Origin: Candidatus Binatia bacterium
Lineage (GTDB): Bacteria > Desulfobacterota > Binatia > UBA12015
Length of the DNA stretch: 64,000 bases
Assembly: GCA_029248525.1 (NCBI GenBank)
Contig: JAQWJE010000049.1
Coordinates: forward strand, 887,195-951,194
Direction: 5' to 3'
Shown here: in pieces, positions 1 to 9,012 of the stretch
Layout of the letters: each line of letters opens with the position of its first letter
Numbering within the stretch: the first letter of the stretch is position 1
Notes under the pieces: generated by a model
The model's database searches: none
The model's input: the letters and a program-made list of their open reading frames with translations, nothing else
Told to the model about the DNA's origin: nothing
Made by a program: the position numbers and the translations under genes

Positions 1-128
1 ATTGTGACGAAAAGATCTGTCCCTAGACTGCGGCGGGGTTTCGGGAGCGTGTTTGCATCCGGTCGCCCCGCGGCTCTGCCACAGGCTGGCAGGACAGGGG
101 CAGGTCGCCGAACGTTCGAGAGGAAGAG
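1..128. other. 5' edge, no gene recognised
   Basis: I see no convincing gene in this stretch. The only open frame here runs out of frame into the next gene and has no family resemblance. A GAGGAAG Shine-Dalgarno-like sequence just before position 129 belongs to the NTF2-like gene that follows. Confidence 0.5.
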
Positions 129-554
129 ATGCCATACACACGATCCGAGGTGGAAGAGGCCTACCTGCATTTTATCAAGACGGGGGATAGCGGGGACTGG
201 AACGCCTGGGCGGATTTACATACGACCGACGGGATCTGGGTCGAGCACCATCTAGGTACTTTCGAAGGCCGCGAAGCGATTCGCAAGGCAATTCTCGAGG
301 TCATGAAGCCAGTGCCGATGATGCAGTTCCCGGTTGAATGGCACGTGATCGATGGAGATCGAGTGGTCTATTATCCCGCGCAAGTCATGCCCGATCCGCG
401 GGGCCAGGGGGACGTCTATCGATTCGGCTGCGTCACCATCCTCGGCTACGCTGGTAACGGCGAGTGGTCCTATCAGGAAGACCTCTATAATCCGCGTGAG
501 GCTCAGTCCGTCATGGAGGCCTGGCTGGCGGCCGGCGGCAAATTCGCGCAATGA
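129..554 (+). CDS. NTF2-like / SnoaL-like polyketide cyclase-fold protein
   Basis: A 141-residue single-domain protein with the size and layout of the NTF2-like superfamily (SnoaL, limonene-epoxide hydrolase or ketosteroid-isomerase folds). The N-terminal helices (EVEEAYLHFIKTGDSGDWNAW) lead to a DGIWVEHHLGTFEGREAI segment, which is where this fold usually has its first strand and pocket residues, followed by paired strands ending in WSYQEDLYNP. The start is supported by GAGGAAG two bases before the ATG. There is no signal peptide, so it is probably cytoplasmic. The fold is likely but the substrate is unknown; family members include small isomerases, hydrolases and non-catalytic binding proteins. 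It stands alone, convergent with the DUF3604 gene on the other strand. Confidence 0.75.
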   Translation: MPYTRSEVEEAYLHFIKTGDSGDWNAWADLHTTDGIWVEHHLGTFEGREAIRKAILEVMKPVPMMQFPVEWHVIDGDRVVYYPAQVMPDPRGQGDVYRFGCVTILGYAGNGEWSYQEDLYNPREAQSVMEAWLAAGGKFAQ

Positions 555-715
555 ATTCAAAGGAACACAAGCGTTGCTGAGCTTCGCGTTCGACCCCCTC
601 CTGCCCAGTCCCTGTCGGTGTTCGGAGCCTTTGTCCGGGAATGCTGTCCGGCATTGTTGCACCGGTGTGATTCGTGATGGCCCGCCTATGTCGGATGGCA
701 ATAAGGTGACGATGA

Positions 716-2662
716 CTATTGCCGCGCGAGCTTGCGACCAGCCAGTTTTTCTCGAGAGGGGGTGTACCAGATCGGACTAGTCCATACGCGCTCCTGAATT
801 ACGGGTGCGACGACGTCGGGAGGGGGAACTCCGAGGGCAATCGCATCTCGCGTGCTCCACCGGCAGACCGGATTTTCAAGAACACGCACATAGTAGAAGG
901 CTGGCAGCGAAGGATCGAAATCCGGATCTTTCCAGGTGGCGGCGAGTGCGGCCGATCCTTTATCGCTTGAAATTGCGCAAGTCTTCAAATCGACCTCAGC
1001 CCCGTTGGCGGGGCAGCGATGTGTGTTCGGATCGACCTTGGCGCCATCAGAGCAGGCAACGTCATAGACTTTCTCCATCATTTCGCCGTTCTTGGTCCAA
1101 CCCTTGATGATCTGGATGCGTTGTAGCGGAGCACTATTCGGATCCCGAAGAGCCGAGACCGCGAAGGAAGGACTCGTGGAGGTGGCCTGTTGCGCGGATT
1201 GGGGTTCGAGATCGCCCCCCATGGGGACGCCGGTTGCGTAGGCCTTCCGGACCCAATTTGTTTGTGCCGTCAGGTCCGGCGGAAAATCCCATCCCGCAAA
1301 AAAACGTGGCGCGATTTTCACGCCGGAGGAAGCAAAAGTTTCCTTGCGTCGCATGGCCGTAAAAATAGCCTCGCGATTATTGCCATCAGCCCAAACCCCC
1401 GTGATGCCACCTGCGGACAGTCGAGCGTTCAGGTTTTTGGCGGCGCCTTCGAGCGGAATCGTACCCGTCATGCGATCCTTCGGCGTAGAATCGAGTACCG
1501 CATGCCCGCCATGGTAATTGAACTCCTCCCAGGTGTGCGTCGATCCGTGATCGTCGCCACCGCCTTCAAGACCGAACTTGAAGGGGTTCGCGCCGATCGT
1601 TTCCTGAAAGCGAAGCCCGGACTTGTAGGCTTCCCGCACATAGGAGGTCTTCTGCTGTTCGACTCTTTGCCATGTGTAGAGACTGAAGGGCAGTAACTCG
1701 AAGTCGGCAAACTCATCTTCGGGGGCGAAGCTGGGCATCGTCTCTGAGGTGCCCTTGAGCTGCATCATCTCGAAAAGTGGCTCGTTTTCCATGCGTCTCA
1801 TCGCATATTCGGCCGAGATCGGCGCACCCCACGAGTCCACGGGCTGGAACATCCTGCCATTGCTCATATTGCCATTATGCGGAATCGCCAGATTGTCGTT
1901 GCCGCGAGCACGCTGTTTTTCCAGATAGGTCCATAGATCTTCCGGCTTGGTGGAGTCCATGGCCGAAAAGGGGAGGTCGGGCACCTTTTGGGCATCCCGG
2001 AAAATAACGTTCCGATGCAGGTTCTCGCCATTGGGCATCGAGCTCCACTCAAACGCGGCAAAGGTCGTGAAGTGCCCGGGGTCGTTGTATAACTCCGCCA
2101 ATTCGATCAGGGCCTGCCAGATCGTGCGGGTCGATTCATTGCTGTAGCCATCGGGGGCGACACCGCTTCCGGCAGCTGTTTGCAAGGCATTCAGAAACCG
2201 CGCACCGCCTGCCTTCTGGTCGGGGTCGCGAAGATCTTCGCCCAAAGATGTCTGATACAAAGTGGTCGAGGGATCACTCGCAATTTGTGCAATGCCGATC
2301 ATTTCGGCGTGGTCCGTAAGCATGAAGAAATCCAGCGGGGATTTCAGTTGCACGCTGTAGTTGCCTACGTGCTTCACCTTATCTCCGCGTGCAAGTCGAT
2401 AGGCGGTGTCGGGGGGGAGTCGATTGCCGAATCCGAACGCGTCACTCGAATACGCGGAGTGAGCATGGGTGTCTCCGAAATAGACCTTGCGGTCGATCGG
2501 GGGGGCACCCGCCCATGCCGATGAGACAAGCGCTGAATTGAAAACCACCGTTCCGAGAGCTGCAGCAAGCAAAAGGTGCAGTTTCCCTTGTTTCCGCGAG
2601 GATTTCAGCCAGCCTGCGGCGCCAAGCGGTCCAAGGATTTTTCGAGATAAAGGCGATTCCAT
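716..2662 (-). CDS. DUF3604 domain protein, exported (copy 1)
   Basis: About 648 residues, a full-length DUF3604 protein. PHP/amidohydrolase-like metal motifs are visible: YFGDTHAHS near residues 61-69, LTDHAE, IPHNGN and a GGGDDHG motif in the middle of the chain. DUF3604 proteins are predicted metal-dependent hydrolases with no established substrate. I chose the internal ATG at 2662 because the longer frame overlaps the rhodanese gene and lacks similarity, and because residues 28-52 then form a signal peptide ending in SSAWA-G. It is last in an apparent operon amidase > rhodanese > DUF3604. Two more DUF3604 genes lie at 28.5-32.6 kb, so the family is expanded here. The fold is likely; the reaction is unknown. 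Confidence 0.85.
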   Translation of the reverse strand: MESPLSRKILGPLGAAGWLKSSRKQGKLHLLLAAALGTVVFNSALVSSAWAGAPPIDRKVYFGDTHAHSAYSSDAFGFGNRLPPDTAYRLARGDKVKHVGNYSVQLKSPLDFFMLTDHAEMIGIAQIASDPSTTLYQTSLGEDLRDPDQKAGGARFLNALQTAAGSGVAPDGYSNESTRTIWQALIELAELYNDPGHFTTFAAFEWSSMPNGENLHRNVIFRDAQKVPDLPFSAMDSTKPEDLWTYLEKQRARGNDNLAIPHNGNMSNGRMFQPVDSWGAPISAEYAMRRMENEPLFEMMQLKGTSETMPSFAPEDEFADFELLPFSLYTWQRVEQQKTSYVREAYKSGLRFQETIGANPFKFGLEGGGDDHGSTHTWEEFNYHGGHAVLDSTPKDRMTGTIPLEGAAKNLNARLSAGGITGVWADGNNREAIFTAMRRKETFASSGVKIAPRFFAGWDFPPDLTAQTNWVRKAYATGVPMGGDLEPQSAQQATSTSPSFAVSALRDPNSAPLQRIQIIKGWTKNGEMMEKVYDVACSDGAKVDPNTHRCPANGAEVDLKTCAISSDKGSAALAATWKDPDFDPSLPAFYYVRVLENPVCRWSTRDAIALGVPPPDVVAPVIQERVWTSPIWYTPSREKLAGRKLARQ

Positions 2663-2753
2663 CGCCCGGATTAGAGCCAATCCGCTGCAGAAAGCAACCC
2701 GTGAGGGCGTCGCGTCCCTCCGGGGCTCCCGGTGCCCCGAAACTACGCGCTGG

Positions 2754-3629
2754 TTATCCGGTTGTTTCGATCGGAAAGGGGCTGGGAGGGCCCCATTCGA
2801 ACCAGGATCCGTCATAGACGCGCACGTCCCTGAATCCGAGAGACTTGAGCACAATCCAGCTTAGCGAGGCTCGCCAGCCTGCGAGGCAGTACACTACGGT
2901 CGTTTTTTGCTTGTCGAGGCCGGCATAGAGTTCCTGCAAATCAGATTCGGGCAAAACCAAGCCTTCGTTCAGATTGATCGACCAGCGTCGGTCGATCGCG
3001 GTCGGGATCCGACCCGCCAGATATTCGCCGGGAGAGCGCGCATCGATAATCTGGATTTGCGTATCCAGATACGGGGCTGGCCCGAGTTGTTCCAGAATCC
3101 ATTCGCCACCCACCCGCAAGTTTTCATCGATGGAAGCTGGCAGGGTGCCGCCGCCGACGACCGAAGCGGGGCCTGACACCGTGGGGCGCGCTTCGGCCTG
3201 CCATTGGCTCCATCCGCCATCGAGGTAACGCACATCGGGGTATCCGTAATAGCGCAACGCCCAAACCACGCGTGCCGGGTCGTATTCAGGCGCCAGGCCA
3301 TAGACGACGATCGTGTCTTCGGGTCGGAGCCCGAGGCCTTCCAGGAGAGGTGCGGCCATGGTGCGCGGGGTTACCTGTGCCGGGATACCATCGATCGTCG
3401 AAGCGATCTGGTAGGGTTCGAGACGTTGGGCGCCGGGGATATGAGCCTCCTCGAATTCCTGACTCACGAATCGGGCGTCGAGAATGCGCACGTCGGGATC
3501 GTTCAACCTTGATTCAAGCCAGGCGCCGTCCACGATGAAGGAAGGCTGCGAGTCTCCGCAGCCAAGCCCGCCGAGCGCCAGCATGGTGATCGCAAGGACC
3601 CAATTAGTTGCGAGTTTTCGTCTGAACAT
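2754..3629 (-). CDS. Tandem-rhodanese sulfurtransferase, lipoprotein
   Basis: About 291 residues with two rhodanese domains. The first carries DPDVRILDARF and VRYLDGGWSQWQ. The second carries IIDARSPGEYLAGRIPTA and the catalytic loop VVYCLAGWRAS, whose Cys would carry the persulfide. As in thiosulfate or 3-mercaptopyruvate sulfurtransferases, only the second domain has the Cys. The start at 3629 is preceded by AGGAG about 11 bases upstream and gives a signal peptide ending in a lipobox-like LGGLGC, so the protein is probably membrane-anchored in the periplasm; the upstream extension of the frame has no such signal. The sulfur donor and acceptor cannot be told from the sequence. It lies between an amidase and a DUF3604 gene in the same direction. 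Confidence 0.85.
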   Translation of the reverse strand: MFRRKLATNWVLAITMLALGGLGCGDSQPSFIVDGAWLESRLNDPDVRILDARFVSQEFEEAHIPGAQRLEPYQIASTIDGIPAQVTPRTMAAPLLEGLGLRPEDTIVVYGLAPEYDPARVVWALRYYGYPDVRYLDGGWSQWQAEARPTVSGPASVVGGGTLPASIDENLRVGGEWILEQLGPAPYLDTQIQIIDARSPGEYLAGRIPTAIDRRWSINLNEGLVLPESDLQELYAGLDKQKTTVVYCLAGWRASLSWIVLKSLGFRDVRVYDGSWFEWGPPSPFPIETTG

Positions 3630-3880
3630 CTTGAAATGTACTCCTGATCTTTTCTCGGGTCGCACTCTCGGTTGGTCCTGCTCTGCTGACCGGCGTTTCT
3701 TCAGGAATGCTCGATTGAGGACTCGGTGTAAAGCCGAAACGATTTCGTTCCGAAGGAACATCCGTGTGGCGCCGGAAGCAACCGGCTTCGCTTGCCAGGA
3801 TGGTCATTGGCCGGAACAGGGTCAGGAGTGCTCGATGGAGAGAGCTGCTTCCCGGGCCCCTGACGTTTCTTGCCGTTGGC

Positions 3881-5308
3881 TCAGATTTGCGGTTCGGGCG
3901 TAGCCGGCCGTCTGTCGAAAAAACGCGTGGCTTGCTCGAACGCGTGGGCCAATTGCAGGAGTTCCCAGTCGCCGCGAGGGCGGCCCACCAACTGCAGTCC
4001 GACAGGGAGGCCGGATTCGGTGAAGCCTCCGGGGACCGACAGGGCGGGTACGGGCATCAGCGAGATCACGCAGCACGATTGCATCCATTGGAGATAGTTC
4101 TCCAGCCTTTGCCCCTCGATCTCTTCGACCCACTCGGTTTCGACCGCAAAGGGCGCGACCTGTACCGCGGGCAGAGCCAGAAAATCGAAGTTTGTGAAAA
4201 ACTCCAAAAGTCCCTGGTAAAGATCGGCACGACGCGCCTCGGCCGCGGCGATCTCGACCGGGGTCAGGTTGATTCCCTGATCGATGTTCCAGCGAATCGT
4301 ATCTTTGAGCATGGGCCGCGCTTCTTCCGGAACCGAGGCGAAGGCCCCGACGAACCGGGCCGAGCGCAAGGTCAGGAAGACCTCCTCGGCGCCGCGCAGA
4401 TCCGGGGCGGCCTCTTCGACTTGGCAGTCGAGGTCGGCAAAGGTCTCGACGGATTTTGCGAGCACATCGCGAACTTCTCTCTCCACCGGGAGGAAACCGA
4501 GATCCGGCGACCAGGCGATCCGTCGGCCTCGGAAATCTGCTCGCAGATCCTCGCGAAAGTCGAATGCAGGGGCGGCATTCGAGAGCGGATCCCGAGGGTC
4601 GGCTCCTGCCATGACCGACAGGAGCAGGGCGACGTCGGTGGTCTCGCGCCCCATGGGGCCGAGGACCGCGAGGTCTTCGTAGAGGGCGCGCTTGGGATAG
4701 GCGGGAACGACTCCCGGTGAAACACGAAAACCGACCACGTTGCAGAAGCTGGCCGGGTTGCGCAACGAACCACCGAAGTCGCTGCCATCCGCGATCGGTA
4801 GCATTCGCGAAGCCAATGCCGCGGCAGCACCACCGCTGCTGCCGCCGACCGTTCGGGAAAGGTCGTAGGGATTACGGGTGGCCCCGAAAATCGGATTGAA
4901 GGTTTGGGAACCGGCGCCGAACTCCGGGGTATTGGTTTTTCCGATCACGATGGCGCCGGCGTCGCGCAGGCGCGTGACAAAGAGCTGGTCGTGATCGGGA
5001 ACCCAATCGCTCAGCAGTGGCGATCCCTGGGTTGTGCGCAGGCCGCGGGTTTCGACCAGATCCTTGATCGCGATCGGTAGACCAAAGAGTGGACCGGGTT
5101 GTTCGCCGCGACTCAGTGCTGCATCCAGCAGCGCTGCCTGCTCCCGGGCACCGCTTTCATCCAGTGTGCAGATGGCGTTGATCGCAGGGTTGACCGCCTC
5201 AATTCTGGCAAGGAAGGCCTCGAGGACTTCGCTGCAGGTCCGACTGCGAGAGGTGATGTCGCGCACCAGATCTGCGGGCGAACTGTTCAGGATGGACTCG
5301 TCGACCAT
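3881..5308 (-). CDS. Amidase (amidase-signature family)
   Basis: About 475 residues, the usual length for amidase-signature enzymes, which hydrolyse amides using a Ser-cisSer-Lys triad. The Lys is in LPIAIKDLVETRG. The glycine/serine-rich signature GGSSGGAAAALASRM is followed by DGSDFGGSLRNPA, which holds the nucleophilic serine. The start at 5308 (MVDESILNSS) places the first helices normally; the longer frame adds unrelated sequence. There is no signal peptide, so it is probably cytoplasmic. It heads the group with the rhodanese lipoprotein (251-base gap) and the DUF3604 gene. GatA is a possible mis-call, but no GatB or GatC lies nearby, so a stand-alone catabolic amidase is more likely. 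Confidence 0.9.
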   Translation of the reverse strand: MVDESILNSSPADLVRDITSRSRTCSEVLEAFLARIEAVNPAINAICTLDESGAREQAALLDAALSRGEQPGPLFGLPIAIKDLVETRGLRTTQGSPLLSDWVPDHDQLFVTRLRDAGAIVIGKTNTPEFGAGSQTFNPIFGATRNPYDLSRTVGGSSGGAAAALASRMLPIADGSDFGGSLRNPASFCNVVGFRVSPGVVPAYPKRALYEDLAVLGPMGRETTDVALLLSVMAGADPRDPLSNAAPAFDFREDLRADFRGRRIAWSPDLGFLPVEREVRDVLAKSVETFADLDCQVEEAAPDLRGAEEVFLTLRSARFVGAFASVPEEARPMLKDTIRWNIDQGINLTPVEIAAAEARRADLYQGLLEFFTNFDFLALPAVQVAPFAVETEWVEEIEGQRLENYLQWMQSCCVISLMPVPALSVPGGFTESGLPVGLQLVGRPRGDWELLQLAHAFEQATRFFDRRPATPEPQI

Positions 5309-5594
5309 GAAACTTCTATAGGATCGATTCGGTTCGGGTTCCACAGTTGGCGAAACGCAGACGGTGAAATACGCGCCCTGAGGATTGCGCACGGCAATGC
5401 GTGTCTCTAAAATCACGCCAACTCATCAAGAGGATCTCGAGCCCACGGAGGGCGTTGACGGATCGCCAACCGGACCGCGCGCAGGGCGCGGAGCACGGTG
5501 GATTCCTCCGGAACGATGCATCCGCATCGAATGATGGGCGGCGCACTCGGATTTCTTTCCGGCGGCCCGCTCCAGGGACGCAAGGAGAGAAGAA

Positions 5595-6092
5595 ATGTCG
5601 AGATATGCAGATGATTGGGTCAGCTTTGACCCGCGGGCTGCCAAGGACCGGGTTGCGCATTGGCGCGAGCTGGATGACTTGAGTGCAAGCGTGGAAAGTT
5701 TGCGACCGCGGCTCCCCGATCTGGACGAGGACGCGCTGTTGTTGATCGCCGTGATGGGCCGGGCTTTGCACCATCTGACTCGGAAACACGGATGCATGAC
5801 GTATATGCGTCTTGCGGGTGACTATGACAATGCCAAGACGGCGGTCCATTTGATGCGCCGCCATTCGCAGAACTGCGAGGAGGGAAACCCGTATTTCCGG
5901 TGGCTCAGTGTTTATGGTTGGTGGCTGATTTTCGATCAACCCAGCAGCGGCTATCGGATGCGTGGGGGAGGATGGGACGAGGTGCGGGTCGAGGATTATC
6001 TCGACGGCCTGTTTGCGGGGATTCCCGACCATGCACCGGCCAATCCGAAACTACCGCCGCCGGGGCCGCTGCCTCCAGCATTGAAAAATTGA
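5595..6092 (+). CDS. Hypothetical protein, 165 residues
   Basis: I do not recognise the family. The ATG is preceded by AAGGAGAGAAGAA, a strong ribosome binding site, and the frame is closed by a hairpin at 6100-6130, so it is probably real. The sequence is helical and rich in Arg, Trp and Tyr (MSRYADDWVSFDP, then DEDALLLIAVMGRALHHL and WLSVYGWWLIFDQP), with a proline-rich tail (PKLPPPGPLPPALKN). No signal peptide is evident. The chain is probably cytoplasmic or peripheral. It is convergent with the sugar dehydrogenase gene. Confidence 0.6.
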   Translation: MSRYADDWVSFDPRAAKDRVAHWRELDDLSASVESLRPRLPDLDEDALLLIAVMGRALHHLTRKHGCMTYMRLAGDYDNAKTAVHLMRRHSQNCEEGNPYFRWLSVYGWWLIFDQPSSGYRMRGGGWDEVRVEDYLDGLFAGIPDHAPANPKLPPPGPLPPALKN

Positions 6093-6099
6093 TCGGTGG

Positions 6100-6148
6100 G
6101 CCTCGGGGACTGTGCTGCTGTCCCCGAGGCTGTCCGAGTAGTTTTTTT
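6100..6148 (+). terminator. Intergenic hairpin, probable terminator
   Basis: A perfect 11-bp stem (GCCTCGGGGAC at 6100-6110, GTCCCCGAGGC at 6120-6130) with a 9-base loop, followed 11 bases later by a run of seven T (6142-6148). It lies between two convergent genes. The delayed T-run makes it an imperfect Rho-independent terminator, but position and stem support that role. Confidence 0.6.
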
Positions 6149-6177
6149 CCTGTTCCGCGACAAAAGCGATATATTCA

Positions 6178-7374
6178 TCAGCGGCCGATGCGCAGGATCA
6201 CATCCTTGTTTTCCGGGCAGTCGCCGCGTCCGTCGCAATTGCTGGTGGTTACGTACAGGCCGCCATCGGGCCCCATGATCACATCGCGGAGCCGCCCATA
6301 TTCGCCCAGCAGGTAGACCTCGGAGAGCGTCACATTGCCGACGGCGTCGAGACGAATTCGGTGCAGATGACCGGTGGCCCCGCCGAATCCGAGTACGCCG
6401 ATCAAAGCATCCCCCTTCCACTGTGGGATCTCGTCCCCGGTGTAGATGGCCAGACCGCCGGGGGGCATGGCTTCCTTCCAGCTCATGGAAGGCGCTGCGA
6501 GGCCGGGTCCGGTCTCGCAGCCGGTGATCGCTGGCCATCCGAGGTTTTCGCCGGCATCGGCAATATTGATTTCGTCCAGACCGCGGAGTCCGAACTCGAA
6601 ACTGGGGCCATGGTCGACCAGAACCATCCGCCCGTCCTCCCGCCAGTCGATTCCCTGACTATTGCGCACGCCAATCAACCAGGCCGCGCTATCGGGGAAG
6701 GGGTTGTCCTCGGGGATACCGCCGTCCGGATCGATGCGCAGCACCTTGCCGGCCAAACTGGCGGGATCCGGCGCGAGGTCGGGGACGCCGGCGTCGCCCA
6801 TGGTGGCGTAGAGCATCCCGTCGGACCCGAAGCGCAGACGTCCGCCATCGTGGTAACGGTTGGCGGGCATGCCTTCGAGAATCGTTCGATCCAGAGCAGC
6901 TTGCCGGCCATCTTCCGCGAGAATGTAGCGCTCGATGCGGTTGTTGAGCTCACCATCGTCGGTCCCTGTGTAGAAGAGATAGAAGTAGTTGTTTTCCGAG
7001 AATTCGGGGTGGATCGCCAGCCCTAGAAGGCCGCCTTCTCCGGCGCGCGCAGCCGGAACCGTGATCACTGGCTGTGGGTCGAGTACGCCCTGAGGATCGA
7101 TGCGGCGTACATCACCTCCGCGTTCGGTAACCAGCCAGCTCCCATCGGGGAGAAAGCCGATCGACCAGGGGATCTCGAGACCGGATACCGCGACCTCGAC
7201 ATCGATATCCACTTGCCCCTGAGGGCCGAAACCTTCTTCGATCAGTTGGCAGCTATAGTCCAGCGGGACCGGCGCGGGTTCGGGTTGCGGTTCCGCACTA
7301 TTGCCCGAGCAGCCTCCCAGGAGTGCCATTGCCAAGATCCCTGTCGCCAATCCGTGAACCGAAGAATGTCCCAT
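6178..7374 (-). CDS. PQQ-dependent sugar dehydrogenase family (GSDH/YliI-like) lipoprotein
   Basis: About 398 residues. It matches the soluble glucose/sorbosone dehydrogenase beta-propeller family: EIPWSIGFLPDGSWLVTERGG, then GGLLGLAIHPEFSENNYFYLFYT, RYHDGGRLRFGSDGMLYATMGD and GVRNSQGIDWREDG, with PDGGLYVTTSNCDGRGD near the end. Such enzymes oxidise sugars or related alcohols in the periplasm with PQQ and calcium. The start at 7374 avoids overlap with the upstream kinase-like gene and gives a signal peptide with lipobox ALLGGC; a second in-frame ATG at 7461 is possible. Substrate and electron acceptor are unknown. Confidence 0.85.
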   Translation of the reverse strand: MGHSSVHGLATGILAMALLGGCSGNSAEPQPEPAPVPLDYSCQLIEEGFGPQGQVDIDVEVAVSGLEIPWSIGFLPDGSWLVTERGGDVRRIDPQGVLDPQPVITVPAARAGEGGLLGLAIHPEFSENNYFYLFYTGTDDGELNNRIERYILAEDGRQAALDRTILEGMPANRYHDGGRLRFGSDGMLYATMGDAGVPDLAPDPASLAGKVLRIDPDGGIPEDNPFPDSAAWLIGVRNSQGIDWREDGRMVLVDHGPSFEFGLRGLDEINIADAGENLGWPAITGCETGPGLAAPSMSWKEAMPPGGLAIYTGDEIPQWKGDALIGVLGFGGATGHLHRIRLDAVGNVTLSEVYLLGEYGRLRDVIMGPDGGLYVTTSNCDGRGDCPENKDVILRIGR

Positions 7375-7519
7375 ACCTTCAGCTAATCGCAAGACGGCGC
7401 CGGTTGCCAGCTTTCCCGGCCGGACTGAATCGGGGGATGGGAGGAAGGTCCGGCCGGCCATGGGTTGCAAGGGGGTTTCTTCTGAAGGGATCGAGCGCAC
7501 CCTTGCGGGGATTATGCGA

Positions 7520-8617
7520 TCAGCCGATCGCAGCGAGCGCGTCGAGATCGGCCACGGCGGTCGCGGTCCGCTCGATATTTTTTGCCGTGACTTCTTCCCC
7601 ATAGTTTGCGGGCGGGCAGATCAGCCAGCCGATCACCAGGCCCCATAGAGAGGCTTTGCGACAGAGCAGCCAAGCCTCCTCGAAGGACGGCACCGGATCG
7701 GCGCCATGCTCCCGCAAGGCATCGAGATAGAAGCGCACCAGGTCGGTTTGATGCGTCCGGCGCACTTCGGTCGGGAGTGCTGTGACCATTAAATAGGTGA
7801 TGTCTGCGGCAAAGCAGCCACGAGTCATTAACTGCCAGTCCAGAAACCCACCGCGTTCGTTGGGCAGAAGGTAGGTGTTGCCGATATGCGTGTCGCCGTG
7901 CAGCACAGTCGCTGGCAGGCTGGCCTGTTCTTCACGGACGATTGTCAGGGAATCCCAAAGTTGGCGGACCGAACGCCCGAGCGGGGCGATCAGTTCCTGT
8001 TTGAAGGGATGCATGTCGACCTGGCTCTGTACGAACTCGTAGCCAAAATTTGTGAAAATGGTCTGCATGCCGCCCGCAAGCGGTGTGGGGATCCACTGCA
8101 GATCGGTGGCAAATCGGTTGCTGCGCCAGAAATGAGCATGCAGTCGTGCCAGTTGTCCCAACAGCGATTTCACCTCGCTGAGGCTCACGGTTTCGGTGGC
8201 CTTGGGAAAGCGCGCACCGCGCCGCTCGAGGTCTTCCATCAGGATGCCGAAATTTCCGGCCTCGCCACTGAATTGGGCGCCAAAGGAAAGTGGCGTTTCC
8301 ATTTGGATTTCGGGCTGGATCTCGCCGTAGAAACGCACCTCGGTCTCGTACATCTCGGGCGGGGCATGGGGGCCGACCAGCATGGTCTTCAGGATCAACC
8401 GCGTGGGCAAGTCCGATGGTGCCCCTGCGGCATAGACCAGCTCGAGCACAACGCGGTCGGCGGTAGAGGCAACGCCTTCGCCGGCATATTTTGTCGTGAG
8501 GATCTGGAAATCTTCCACGACCACGCCCGGAATCCGAGCCGAGATTGCCCGGGTCAGGACCTCCTTGTCGAGGTCGGCGACATCGGCCGGGAATACTATG
8601 TCCGGATGCGATGACAT
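7520..8617 (-). CDS. Phosphotransferase family protein (APH / EcKinase-like)
   Basis: 365 residues with a protein-kinase-like fold of the APH/choline-kinase/EcKinase group. The Brenner motif HGDTHIGN carries the catalytic Asp and the metal-binding Asn, and FLDWQ takes the place of the DFG motif. An N-terminal lobe with LPTRLILKT may supply the ATP-binding lysine, and YETEVRFYGEI resembles the conserved alpha-C glutamate region. These enzymes phosphorylate small hydroxylated molecules; the substrate here is unknown. No signal peptide. It precedes the sugar dehydrogenase on the same strand, but the two need not be co-transcribed. Confidence 0.85.
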   Translation of the reverse strand: MSSHPDIVFPADVADLDKEVLTRAISARIPGVVVEDFQILTTKYAGEGVASTADRVVLELVYAAGAPSDLPTRLILKTMLVGPHAPPEMYETEVRFYGEIQPEIQMETPLSFGAQFSGEAGNFGILMEDLERRGARFPKATETVSLSEVKSLLGQLARLHAHFWRSNRFATDLQWIPTPLAGGMQTIFTNFGYEFVQSQVDMHPFKQELIAPLGRSVRQLWDSLTIVREEQASLPATVLHGDTHIGNTYLLPNERGGFLDWQLMTRGCFAADITYLMVTALPTEVRRTHQTDLVRFYLDALREHGADPVPSFEEAWLLCRKASLWGLVIGWLICPPANYGEEVTAKNIERTATAVADLDALAAIG

Positions 8618-8859
8618 GGTGAGGTGATTCGATAGTCGGGTGTTTTAACAGCGACGCGGGTTTTGCCGGCGACGAGACGGCTTCGGCGGCCGGGCTGGAC
8701 GGTCTCGTCGAGCAATATCGAGGAGTTCATGGCTTCTGTTTGAGCCCAACAGCCTGAGCGTTGCAAGCGGGCAGCAGCCTTCGGCTCCTGTCGACCTTGG
8801 TAGCCTCTTCTGCGATAACGCTGTACTGGATTTGCCGGAGCTCAACAGGGAGAAGATGA

Positions 8860-9012
8860 ATGATCCGACGGGGCTATATATTTCTGGCTTTGCTGGGGCT
8901 CCGGCAAGCTTTTTTCAGCTGCTATCGGTCCGGCGAAGGTCCATTGACCCCCGAAGAGATCGCCGAGGTGATGGAGCGGGCCTCGGCTCGGTTCTCCGGA
9001 GGTCGAGTATGA
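8860..9012 (+). CDS. Small ORF coupled to the TPR gene, 50 residues
   Basis: A 50-codon frame, MIRRGYIFLALLGLRQAFFSCYRSG followed by a hydrophilic helix ending ERASARFSGGRV. It has a good ribosome binding site (AGGGAGA seven bases upstream), and its TGA stop overlaps the ATG of the TPR gene in an ATGA, a standard sign of translational coupling. The N-terminus has two Arg followed by a short hydrophobic stretch and a Cys, so it could be membrane-inserted or exported. I do not recognise it. It could be a leader peptide whose translation sets that of the TPR gene. Confidence rests on start, stop and context, not on homology. Confidence 0.5.
   Translation: MIRRGYIFLALLGLRQAFFSCYRSGEGPLTPEEIAEVMERASARFSGGRV

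Noticed and set aside
1..128. Possible additional copy of the interspersed repeat at the window start (GGCTCTGCCACAGGCTGGCAGG)
   Set aside because: Only a short GC-rich resemblance; the core GATGGACGAATAG and TTTCATGTTTCC are absent.
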